From Anabaena catenula FACHB-362 (GTDB lineage: Bacteria > Cyanobacteriota > Cyanobacteriia > Cyanobacteriales > Nostocaceae): a stretch of DNA of 64,000 nt. A program made the translations under genes and the position numbers. Shown in pieces: positions 9,702 through 18,900 of the stretch (positions are counted from its first letter, which is position 1; each line of letters begins with the position of its first letter). The stretch spans positions 124,001-188,000 of the forward strand of contig NZ_JACJTQ010000004.1 of the NCBI RefSeq assembly GCF_014698735.1, given 5' to 3'. Under the pieces are notes generated by a model. The model ran no database searches. It was not told the DNA's origin and worked only from the letters and a program-made list of their open reading frames with translations.

Positions 9702-9984
9702 GATATTTGCTTAAGTAATAGTGACTGAATTTACTGTAAATTCAAAAAAATTACGGTAATGAAGATTGCCCTAATTTTTACTTTCAGTATTTTTCTGTAT
9801 TGTGCCTAACCAAATTTAGGTTAAATTCATGAAAACTTTAGCAAAAAAAATTTGTCATGATGTCCTGAATCATCTAAAGTTTTGTTAAGATGCAAGTGCT
9901 AGGAGTTAATCAAGAAAATTCAGTCATCAGGCTGTAGATAGATAAACCATACTAGCGCCAGCATAGAGTTTAAAGGCTGAACCA

Positions 9985-10119
9985 ATGACTACCTACATTT
10001 TTTTTGACGATGCCCTCCGGATGCTTACCAATGCCTTCCTGTTTTCGGCAATACTGCTAATTGCAGCTTCCAGCATAGGTTTAGCAGTGATTGAGACAAT
10101 TGAAAAGACAGAACACTAA
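9985..10119 (+). CDS. Small single-span membrane peptide (44 residues), unrecognised
   Basis: A short ORF from ATG 9985 to TAA 10119 encodes MTTYIFFDDALRMLTNAFLF followed by a hydrophobic helix (about residues 17-37, SAILLIAASSIGLAVI) and a charged end (ETIEKTEH). The composition and size resemble small thylakoid or membrane complex subunits, but it matches none of those I can recall (PsaM, PsaX, PsbX, PsbY, PetG/L/M/N). It stands alone between divergent or distant neighbours and is followed by a stem-loop and T-rich run at 10163-10217. That makes it more credible as an expressed gene. The function is unknown. Confidence 0.5.
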   Translation: MTTYIFFDDALRMLTNAFLFSAILLIAASSIGLAVIETIEKTEH

Positions 10120-10162
10120 ATTTACACTTCACTGTACAGTTCTGACTGGCAACGCTTCAATG

Positions 10163-10217
10163 TGCGTGTTCACACTGTGTCAATTCTTGGGAACAGTAAA
10201 CACGCAATTTATTTTTT
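10163..10217 (+). terminator. Possible terminator after the 44-residue ORF
   Basis: TGCGTGTT (10163-10170) pairs with AACACGCA (10199-10206), with smaller internal pairing, and is followed by ATTTATTTTTT. The loop is long, so this is only a moderate candidate. Confidence 0.4.
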
Positions 10218-10665
10218 GGATTAAAAAGACCTCTGTATATTTTGTGTAGTTTCTAATATCTAGTCCGGCTAATTGCTGATCAAAAAAAACTCGACTCGTC
10301 TTTCGCCTCAGCCCTAATGATAAGTATTTAGCCGGAAACGATACCATCGGGAAGAGGCAACAGGCATATAATATAATATTTCACTGATATTTTAACTAAT
10401 TACTAATTCGTAATTTTTGGGTTTAATTCCCCTTCGTCTATACATGGATTTGTTTGAGTCGAGGTCTAAATCCCCGTCTCAAAAAGTCTTTAACTACGAA
10501 TTAGGTTGGGGGTAGCCTGCGGTCGGCATTATTATCAATTACGAATTATTTTAATATTTTGACCCCAAGGATTGTAGGATTTGGTAGATATCTTCCTTCA
10601 ATCCTTGCTAGTGTAGGTTCGCTGTTTTTTAAATTTAAAACTAAGACACCCTAAAATTTATCAGT
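10218..10665. other. Non-coding interval upstream of murF
   Basis: About 450 bp without an ORF. It contains short repeated fragments of the type TTACGAATTA / TAATTCGTAA (10405-10420, 10495-10505, 10535-10548) seen elsewhere in the window, and an imperfect hairpin around 10457-10482. No RNA gene is recognised. Confidence 0.5.
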
Positions 10666-12123
10666 ATGCCTGTTTCTGCCACTCTATCCCAACTGGTTGA
10701 AGTTCTTTTAGCCCAACCAGTGAATTTATCTGCATCTGCTTTAGCCCAATTGGGCAGTGGTATTCAAACAGACACCCGAATGTTGCAAGCGGGTGAAGTG
10801 TTTGTGGCTTTACGGGGCGAAAAGTTTGATGGACATGAGTTTGTGCCGATGGCGATGGCTTTTGGTGCGATCGCAGCAATTGTAGATTATGCTTATGAAA
10901 ATCCTGGGGTTCCTGTATTGCAGGTGAAAGACACTCTTCAGGCATATCAGCAAATTGCTAGATGGTGGCGTGAAAGTTTTTCTGTTCCTGTCATTGGGGT
11001 AACAGGTTCAGTGGGAAAAACGACAACAAAAGAACTCATAGCCGCAGTTTTAGCCACCAAGGGAAAAGTTCACAAAACTTATGGGAATTTCAATAACGAA
11101 ATCGGTGTGCCAAAAACTCTCCTCGAACTTGGTACAGAACATGATTTCGCTGTCATAGAAATGGCGATGCGGGGAAGAGGACAAATCGCCGAACTAACGC
11201 AAATCGCTAAACCAACAATTGGCGTAATTACCAATGTGGGAACAGCACATATTGAATTACTTGGTTCAGAAGCAGCCATAGCCGCAGCTAAATGTGAGTT
11301 ATTAGCCGAAATGCCTGCTAATAGTGTGGCAATTCTCAATCATGACAGTCCCCTATTAATGGAAACCGCAGCGAAATTGTGGCAGGGGAAAGTCATCAGT
11401 TACGGTTTTTCAGGTGGCGATATCCAAGGAAAATTAATTGACAATGAAGTTGTAGAAGTGGCAGGAATGCGCTTACCTTTACCCTTGCCTGGCCGTCACA
11501 ACGCTACTAATTTTTTGGCGGCTTTAGCAGTAGCCCAGGTATTAGAAATTGATTGGGCATCTCTACAAAATGGTGTCATGGTGAATATGCCTACAGGAAG
11601 ATGCCAACGCTTTGCTTTACCTAATGATGTTTTAATTTTAGATGAAACCTATAACGCTGCCCCAGAAGCCATGTTAGCAGCTTTGCAGTTATTGGCAGAT
11701 ACTCCCGGAAAGCGGAAAATTGCCGTATTAGGTGCGATGAAGGAATTAGGGGCAAGATCCCAACAACTGCATCAACAAGTAGGGGAAATGGTGCAGAATT
11801 TGCAGTTAGACGGTTTGCTGGTTTTGGTAGATGGACAAGATGCAGAAACTATCGCCAACAGCGCTCAGGGTATACCTTCTGAGTGTTTTACTACTCATGC
11901 TGATTTGGTAGCGAGATTAAAGACATTTGTGCAAGAAGGCGATCGCTTATTATTCAAAGCAGCCCATTCCGTAGGATTAGATCGGGTAGTCAATCAGTTG
12001 CGGGCAGAATTGACCACCAGGAGTCAGGAGTCAGGAGTCAGCACTTCTCTTCTCCTGTCGGAGACACTACGTGAACGAGACGCTTCGCGAACGACTACGC
12101 TCAGTGACCAGAGGAAGAATTAG
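10666..12123 (+). CDS. murF: UDP-N-acetylmuramoyl-tripeptide--D-alanyl-D-alanine ligase (MurF)
   Basis: MurF joins D-Ala-D-Ala to UDP-MurNAc-tripeptide with ATP, the last cytoplasmic step of peptidoglycan precursor synthesis. The 485-residue protein shows the Mur ligase layout: an N-terminal UDP-binding domain (DTRMLQAGEVFVALRGEKFDG), the ATP loop GVTGSVGKTTTKEL (residues 111-124), YGNFNNEIGVPKTLLEL, TNVGTAHIELLGS, LPGRHNATNFLAALA, and the C-terminal LDETYNAAPEAMLAAL. The last ~36 residues (from TTRSQESGVS) are Ser/Thr/Arg-rich and come from the GGAGTCA heptamer repeat and adjoining GC-rich repeat. The native end was probably near residue 450, and the stop codon seems to have been displaced by repeat insertion. 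Confidence 0.92.
   Translation: MPVSATLSQLVEVLLAQPVNLSASALAQLGSGIQTDTRMLQAGEVFVALRGEKFDGHEFVPMAMAFGAIAAIVDYAYENPGVPVLQVKDTLQAYQQIARWWRESFSVPVIGVTGSVGKTTTKELIAAVLATKGKVHKTYGNFNNEIGVPKTLLELGTEHDFAVIEMAMRGRGQIAELTQIAKPTIGVITNVGTAHIELLGSEAAIAAAKCELLAEMPANSVAILNHDSPLLMETAAKLWQGKVISYGFSGGDIQGKLIDNEVVEVAGMRLPLPLPGRHNATNFLAALAVAQVLEIDWASLQNGVMVNMPTGRCQRFALPNDVLILDETYNAAPEAMLAALQLLADTPGKRKIAVLGAMKELGARSQQLHQQVGEMVQNLQLDGLLVLVDGQDAETIANSAQGIPSECFTTHADLVARLKTFVQEGDRLLFKAAHSVGLDRVVNQLRAELTTRSQESGVSTSLLLSETLRERDASRTTTLSDQRKN
12016..12123. repeat. Heptamer and GC-rich repeat forming the 3' end of murF
   Basis: Consecutive GGAGTCA units at 12020-12040, followed by a GC-rich repeat resembling 23630-23675 (CGCGAACG motifs), are read in frame as the C-terminal tail of MurF. 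Confidence 0.6.
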
Positions 12124-12226
12124 AAGAAGAAAAGAATAGTCTTGAATCTGGTCAAGTGATAGGTTTTTGCTAGTTTCAACGCTTATTCCTTGCACCTGAT
12201 TCACCTTTTTAACCTTCAAACTCTTG

Positions 12227-12336
12227 ATATATAGCAGGAGGCAGGAGGCAGAGGGCAGGAGGCAGGAGGGAAAGCCTTATTATATCTAAGTTTCAAGGAT
12301 TAATAATGTCCTAATTATCCTGGCTACAGCTATATC
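12227..12336. repeat. Dispersed repeat family A, copy 2
   Basis: Begins ATATATAGCAGGAGGCAGG and ends GGCTACAGCTATAT, with tandem AGGCAGG heptamers inside the left end. It has the same ATAGCA tips and TGTCCTAA core as the other copies. Confidence 0.6.
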
Positions 12337-12484
12337 TAAGTTTTAGCTTTATTAAGCAAGCCCTAATTACAGCTACAAATGAATATCCCTGTCCCCGTGT
12401 CCCCGCGTCCCCGTGTATCCGCGTCACCTGCTATAAAACGGTATTAAGCCACTTTTCACACTGTCACGTGCCATATTGTGTTCC

Positions 12485-12577
12485 GTTAAAGACTTATAAT
12501 TAGGGCTGACGCGGAGATGGGGGACAGGGTGACGGGTCGATTTTTTTTGATAAGTAATTAAGCGAACATGATATCAC
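12485..12577. repeat. Partial, diverged copy of the 7500-8172 element arm
   Basis: Matches the arm over GTTAAAGACTTATAAT, TAGGGCTGACGCGGAGAT, a GGGGGAC tract, and TAATTAAGCGAACATGATAT. Only one arm is present. Confidence 0.6.
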
Positions 12578-12748
12578 CTGCTATATTTACGTGGGCTTAC
12601 TTACCTCCCTTTTTTCCTATTCATAGTTCCCTGTTAAAAGCTTCCACGAGTAAGTATGGCTACGCCACGCAAACTCTCATAAATCAAACTAGATTGCTAT
12701 GTATCAATACAACTTGATACTTTACAAAGATCCTTTTAAACTGAAATC

Positions 12749-14626
12749 ATGAGATTTCTATACAAGTCTATGCAAACAGAGTCAGCAGTCCAGATATTGA
12801 TTGTGGATGATAATCCAGATAATTTAAGAATTCTGTTCACTTTCTTAACAGAGTCTGGATTTAGAGTTTTGGTTGCTACAAATGGTCAAGATGCTTTACA
12901 TAAATTAGAGTATGTTACTCCCGATTTGATTCTATTGGATGTCATGATGCCTATGATCGATGGTTTTGAAGTTTGCCGTCGTCTTAAAGTCAATCAGGCT
13001 CAAGAAATTCCTATCATTTTCATGACTGCTTTAACTGACACAGAGAAGAAAGTTGAAGGATTGAATTTAGGAGCAGTTGATTATATTACCAAACCATTTC
13101 AGCATCAAGAAGTTTTAACCCGCATACAATTGCATTTAAAACTGAGTAACTTAACTCGCTCTCTTCAAGAAAAGAATCAACAACTTTCTCAAGAAATTGT
13201 AGCTCGTCAGATAGCAGAAACAGAATTGCAAAAAGTCAATCAGGACTTAGAACAAAGAGTAATTGAGCGTACTCAGGCGTTAACTTTGGCATTAAATGAA
13301 CTTCAGCAGCGAGAGGAAAAACTTATCTATACAGCTTTTCATGACTCTATAACGGGAGTATTTAATCGTACTTGGTTAATGCAACATTTGTCAAAATTTT
13401 CCGCACAGCAGCAATTAAAAGATGATTCAGCCATTTTATTTCTTGACCTAGATAATTTTAAAAATGCAAATGATCGTCTTGGACATCTTGTTGGTGATAA
13501 ATTGCTAAAAAAAGTTACCGAAAGACTTTATAAATGCATACAGAATAACGGGAAAATAGTACGCTTAGGAGGAGATAAATTTATAATTTTTCTGCCTAAT
13601 AAAGATGGTATTGAATCTATGCAAGCGATTGCTAAATGTATTATTGAACAATTACATATACCTTTTCAAATTGACGAATATAAAATTTATATTGGTGTCA
13701 GCATTGGTATTTTACCCTCTACTCTAAAATATCATCAACCCACGGAGATCCTTCGTGATGCAGATGCAGCGATGTACGAAGCAAAACGTTCTGGAAAAGG
13801 TTGCTATGTCTTATTCACTTCAGAAATGCAAGCTCGAACTTTAGATCGGATTCAGTTGGAAATTGAACTACGTCAAGGAATCGAAAGGAAGGAATTTTGC
13901 CTTTACTATCAACCCATATTTTGTCTAAATTCTCAAAAGTTAATTGGTTTTGAAGCTTTAATTCGCTGGTTACACCCAGAACATGGATTGGTATCACCTA
14001 GTAAATTCATTACCCTGGCTGAAGAAAATGGTTTGATTCAGGCTTTAGATTTATTATCTTTGCAGTTAGCTTGCCAACAAATACGTCAGTGGCAACAGAA
14101 ATTTGCTAATATTGATTCCCTCGTGTTCAATGTTAATTTATCTTCTGTAAAAATTCAAAATTTAGAACTAGTAGAACAAATTAAACACATTATTAATGAA
14201 AATCACATATCACCTGCACTTATTAAATTAGAAGTAACAGAAACTGCTTTTATTAAAGAATCCAGTATTACCACTCAAGTTTTAGAAAAAATTCATGATC
14301 TTGGTGTTCAACTTTGTATTGATGACTTTGGAACTGGATACTCATCTTTCAGCAGATTTTATAAATTTCCAGTAAGTACAATAAAAATTGATCGCTCATT
14401 TATTGAGCGTCTAGATTATGGTATAGAAGGAACGGCTATTGTCAAAACCATGATTTCCTTCGCACACTGCCTAGGAATTAATGTTGTTGCAGAAGGTATT
14501 GAAACCCAAACACAACTAGAAAAATTAAAAGAGTTAGGTTGTGAATTTGGGCAAGGATATTTATTCTATAAACCTTTACCTAGTGAACAAGTAAATCATA
14601 TCTTATCTAATTGTTTAATTAATTAA
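12749..14626 (+). CDS. Response regulator with degenerate GGDEF and intact EAL domain (probable c-di-GMP phosphodiesterase)
   Basis: The 625-residue protein has a receiver domain (~residues 15-130; acidic VDDN, phospho-acceptor Asp64 in LLDVMMP, Lys in YITKPF), a coiled coil (~135-190), a GGDEF domain (~195-355) and an EAL domain (~365-620). The GGDEF signature reads GGDKF (274-278), so the Glu needed for metal binding and cyclase activity is Lys; cyclase activity is not expected. The EAL domain keeps FEALIRW, NVNLSS, VTETAF, IDDFGTGYSS, KIDRSFI, EGIETQ and GQGYLF, the residues needed to hydrolyse c-di-GMP. The degenerate domain may act as a GTP sensor, which is inference from other proteins. 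It is the first gene of a tight operon; the next starts 11 bp downstream. An internal ATG at 12770 is an alternative start. Confidence 0.9.
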   Translation: MRFLYKSMQTESAVQILIVDDNPDNLRILFTFLTESGFRVLVATNGQDALHKLEYVTPDLILLDVMMPMIDGFEVCRRLKVNQAQEIPIIFMTALTDTEKKVEGLNLGAVDYITKPFQHQEVLTRIQLHLKLSNLTRSLQEKNQQLSQEIVARQIAETELQKVNQDLEQRVIERTQALTLALNELQQREEKLIYTAFHDSITGVFNRTWLMQHLSKFSAQQQLKDDSAILFLDLDNFKNANDRLGHLVGDKLLKKVTERLYKCIQNNGKIVRLGGDKFIIFLPNKDGIESMQAIAKCIIEQLHIPFQIDEYKIYIGVSIGILPSTLKYHQPTEILRDADAAMYEAKRSGKGCYVLFTSEMQARTLDRIQLEIELRQGIERKEFCLYYQPIFCLNSQKLIGFEALIRWLHPEHGLVSPSKFITLAEENGLIQALDLLSLQLACQQIRQWQQKFANIDSLVFNVNLSSVKIQNLELVEQIKHIINENHISPALIKLEVTETAFIKESSITTQVLEKIHDLGVQLCIDDFGTGYSSFSRFYKFPVSTIKIDRSFIERLDYGIEGTAIVKTMISFAHCLGINVVAEGIETQTQLEKLKELGCEFGQGYLFYKPLPSEQVNHILSNCLIN

Positions 14627-14637
14627 ATGGAGAAGCC

Positions 14638-15963
14638 ATGAAAAACCCTGAACAAACTACTCTTTTAATTGTAGATGATAACCCCACTAATATTAAAGTT
14701 CTCTTTGACTTTTTACGAGAATCTGGATTTAGAGTTTTGATTGCTAATGATGGGCAAACTACTATAGAACGTCTTGATATTGCTACACCAGATTTAATTT
14801 TACTTGATGTAATGATGCCAGGACTAGATGGATTTGAAACTTGTAAATATATTAAATCACAGCCAAAATTTCAGAACATTCCTATTATTTTCATGACTGC
14901 TCTAGGAGATGCTGAAAATAAAGTTAAAGGCTTTTCATTTGGGGCTGTTGATTATATTACTAAACCTTTTCAACAAGAAGAGGTATTAATGCGAGTTAAT
15001 CTGCATCTAAAAATACAGAGTTTAACTCAGAAATTGACAAAAAATAATAATAGTTTAGTTGAGCTAAATGCATCTTTGGAACAGCGAATTGAACAACGTA
15101 CTCTAGAACTTAAAAAAGCTCAATCTCAATTAGTTTTAAATGAAAAAATGTCTTCACTGGGGCAGTTAGTAGCTGGTATTGCCCATGAAATCAATAATCC
15201 AGTTAGCTTTATTAATGGCAATCTCAAATATGCATATGAATACACACAAGATATAATAAATTTGGTGCGGATGTATCAAAAATACTACCCTGAACCAGTC
15301 TCAGAAATCGCAGATAAGTTAGTAGATATTGATTTTGATTATCTGGCACATGATTTTCCTAAATTGCTGGAATCTTTACAAGAAGGAACTAACAGAATTG
15401 CAAATATTAGTAAATCAATGCGGATATTTTCACGGGTAGATACAGATGTTAAAATTAAATTTAACATTCATGACGGTTTAGATAGTACACTGTTAATTCT
15501 CGGACATAGACTAAAAGCGAATGAACAGCATCCAGAAATTATAGTTATCAAAGAGTACAGTATTTTACCAGAAATAGAGTGTTACCCTGGACAACTTAAC
15601 CAGGTGTTTATGAATATCTTAGCCAATGCTATTGATGCGGTGGAAGAAACTAATAATGGTCGCCAATTTACCGATATTCAAGCTCGACCAAATTATATTT
15701 ATATTCGGACTAAATTACAAGATAATCAGCACATTTGTATTTACATTAAAGATAATGGTATAGGTATAAGTCCAGAGATTAAAAATCAGTTATTTGAACA
15801 CTATATGACTACTAAAGCAGTGGGAAAAGGAACGGGATTAGGATTAACTATCTCTCGTGAAATTATTGAGGAAAAACATGGTGGTAAGTTAGAATTTACA
15901 TCTATTCATGGACAAGGAACAGAGTTTGTAATTGAACTGCCATTGTTCACCTCTAACAATTAA
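14638..15963 (+). CDS. Receiver-domain histidine kinase (REC-HisKA-HATPase)
   Basis: The 441-residue cytoplasmic sensor kinase starts with a receiver domain (phospho-acceptor Asp57 in LLDVMMP, Lys109 in YITKPF) closely similar to that of the preceding gene, which suggests duplication. A coiled coil (~128-170) leads to the dimerisation/phosphorylation helix with His183 ([14 protein letters not shown]). The ATPase domain shows the N box ([14 protein letters not shown]), G1 (IKDNGIGIS) and G2 ([17 protein letters not shown]). No membrane or sensor domain is present, so the input probably comes by phosphorylation of the receiver domain. A good AGGAG-like site is absent, but the sequence ATGGAGAAGCC just before the ATG is plausible. 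It is the middle gene of the operon; the third gene starts 20 bp downstream. Confidence 0.9.
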   Translation: MKNPEQTTLLIVDDNPTNIKVLFDFLRESGFRVLIANDGQTTIERLDIATPDLILLDVMMPGLDGFETCKYIKSQPKFQNIPIIFMTALGDAENKVKGFSFGAVDYITKPFQQEEVLMRVNLHLKIQSLTQKLTKNNNSLVELNASLEQRIEQRTLELKKAQSQLVLNEKMSSLGQLVAGIAHEINNPVSFINGNLKYAYEYTQDIINLVRMYQKYYPEPVSEIADKLVDIDFDYLAHDFPKLLESLQEGTNRIANISKSMRIFSRVDTDVKIKFNIHDGLDSTLLILGHRLKANEQHPEIIVIKEYSILPEIECYPGQLNQVFMNILANAIDAVEETNNGRQFTDIQARPNYIYIRTKLQDNQHICIYIKDNGIGISPEIKNQLFEHYMTTKAVGKGTGLGLTISREIIEEKHGGKLEFTSIHGQGTEFVIELPLFTSNN

Positions 15964-15983
15964 AAATAGATACTGAATTATTT

Positions 15984-18900
15984 ATGATAAATCAAACTAA
16001 TCAACTGTTGTTATCTTTACCTGGTTACGAAATCACCTCTGAAATAATTGTTAATAGTAAAAATGCTATATATCGTGGTTATAGGATCATAGATAACTGT
16101 CCTGTTGTCCTCAAAACTTTTAGTCATCATTTACCCCTACCAGAACAAATAGCTGAACTAAAACAGGAATATGAGGTACAACGACAACTACAACTGCCGG
16201 GAGTCGTTCAGGCTTATGCTTTAGAAAAGGCCAACAATCAGCCAATTCTTGTCCTAGAAGACTTTGGTGCAGAGTCACTGGCACGTTTAGAGTTAGCAGG
16301 TAAGTTAGAATTATCCGAATTTCTGGGGTTAGCAATTTCTATTACCATCGCATTGGGACAAGTTCATGCAGCTGGCATTATTCACAAAGATATTAATCCC
16401 CACAATATTCTCTTCAATCAATCCACTGGACAAATTAAACTAATTGATTTTGGCATATCCACAGTACTCGCACGGGAAAAGTCCACCCTTAAACATCTAC
16501 AAACTCTAGAAGGAACACTACCTTATATTTCCCCCGAACAAACGGGAAGAATGAACCGAGATATTGATTATCGCAGTGATTTTTACTCTTTGGGTGTGAC
16601 TTTTTACGAACTGATCACAGGCAATTTACCATTTCCGGGAACTGATGCCCTAGAAGTTGTTCATGCACACATTGCCAAACTACCTATTTCACCATACCAA
16701 TTAACAGAAGGACGTTGCCCCGAAGCCATATCTGATATTATTTTACAACTGATGGCGAAAAATGCAGAAGACCGCTATCAGTCTGATTATGGCTTGCAGC
16801 GAGACTTAGAACAATGTCTGTATGAATTACAAACTCAGGGAATGGTAAAGGTTTTTCCCTTGAGTTACCGCGATGCTAGGGAAAAGTTTATTCTGCCACA
16901 AAAACTTTATGGAAGGGAACAAGAACGGCAACAGTTACTAGCAGCTTATGAACGCGTGAGTCAAGGACAGTGTGAATTAGTATTAGTTAAAGGTTATTCT
17001 GGTGTTGGCAAATCTGCTTTGGTGCGAGAAATTCATCAACCTATGACTGCCAAGCGGGGAAATTATATCTCTGGAAAATACGATCAATACCAGCGTAATA
17101 TTCCTTATTATGCCTTAACACAAGCATTTAATGAATTGTGCGATCGCCTTCTTGCAGAACCAGAAGAGATATTAATCCAATGGAATCAGAGAATTATCCA
17201 GGCAGTAGGTAACAATGGCCAAGTTTTAATTGATTTTATTCCCTCCCTAGAACGAGTTATTGGCACTCAACCACCAGTCACTCCCGTTGGTTTGCAAGAA
17301 GCACAAAACCGCTTTCAACTCCTATTTCAAAAGTTTATCCAAGCCATTTGTTGTCCCGAACATCCCCTAGTTATCTTCATTGACGACTTGCAATGGGCAG
17401 ATACCTCATCCCTAAGTCTACTGCAATCATTAATGCAAGACTTCTCCCACCAATCCCTACTAATTATTGGTGCTTACCGGGATAATGAAGTTGATATAAC
17501 CCACTCACTCAAATTAGCACTAGACTCAATTCAACAGTCTGGGGCTACTATTTCTACTATTGAACTGCAAAACTTGAGTATTGCCAATGTCAATTCTCTC
17601 ATCGCTGATGCACTCTTAACAGAACCTCAATATACTCATTCTTTGAGTGAATTAGTTTACAGCAAAACCCAAGGTAATGCCTTTTTTACTAATGAATTCC
17701 TCAAATCTCTTTACACAGAAGGATTACTAATATTTGAGCATCAAAAGCAACAATGGCAGTGGAATATAGAAAAAATTCGCCTGCAAAATCTCACTGACAA
17801 TGTAGTTGATTTAATGATTAGTAAAATTGCTCAACTACAGCCGAATACTCAACAATGTTTGCAATTAGCAGCTTGCATTGGCAACCAATTTGATTTAGAG
17901 ACTTTAGCTATTATTTGTCAGCGTCAAATACAAACAACATTAACTGAAATTTGGACAGCTATTACATCCGGCTTGATCATTCCCTTAAATGACAAATATA
18001 AATTACTAAATATTCAAACCTATCAGCAGCAAATTAGCCGTGAAATCAAGTTTAAGTTTCAGCATGATCGCGTACAACAAGCAGCTTATTCATTGATGGA
18101 TGCAGATCAAAAACAAGCCACTCATTTACAAATTGGCCGCTTGTTACTAGCACAAAATACTCCCAACCAACAAGAATCAGAAATTTTTGAAATTGTCAAC
18201 CAATTTAATAAAGTTATTCCTATAATTAGAGAGGAAAGCGAACAGTTACAAATAGCAGAATTAAACTTCAAAGCAGGTCAGAGAGCTAAAGCCACCAGCG
18301 CTTATTTTTCCAGTTTTCAATATTTAGCAACAGGAATTGAATTACTACCTAAAAACCACTGGCAATCCTATTACAATCTCAGTCTTAAGTTGTATGAAAA
18401 AGCAGCAGAGGCAGCATACCTGAGTGGTAATTTCCAAAAGACAAATGAACTGACTGATGTTATTTCACAACAAGCAACCAATCTCTTAGATCAAATCACC
18501 ACTTACGAAATAAAACTCCAAGCGTATGTGGCTCAAAACCGTCTCTTAGAAGCTATTAACTTGGGACTGGATATGCTTGAGCAGTTAGGAATCGAGTTTC
18601 CAGCTTCCTCTACTCAGGCAAATATTAGCCTAAAATTCCAGGATATCCAGTCACAGTTACATGATAAAACTATTGCTGACTTGCTAGAACTGCCATTGAT
18701 GACTGACCCTACCCAACTAGCAGCTATCCGCATTTTATTAAGAATATCATCAGCAGCTTATATGACTGCTCCAGATTTATATATCCTTATTATCTTGCAA
18801 ATAGTAAAATTGTCCATTCAGTTTGGAAATGCTAGAGAGTCTACCTATGGATATGCAGCTTATGGTATGCTGCTGTGCGGTGTTTTTAATGAAATTAACA

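Larger units (their letters stand above)
12124..12748. other. Repeat-filled interval between murF and the signalling operon
   Basis: No ORF. It holds family A copy 2 (12227-12336), a run of CCCCGTGTCCCCGCGTCCCC type at 12388-12425, and a partial copy of the long inverted-repeat arm (12485-12577). The promoter for the downstream operon should lie in the last ~100 bp. Confidence 0.6.

Noticed and set aside
10430-10510. Possible structured RNA upstream of murF
   Set aside because: An imperfect hairpin exists, but no tRNA, riboswitch or known cyanobacterial sRNA pattern could be recognised.
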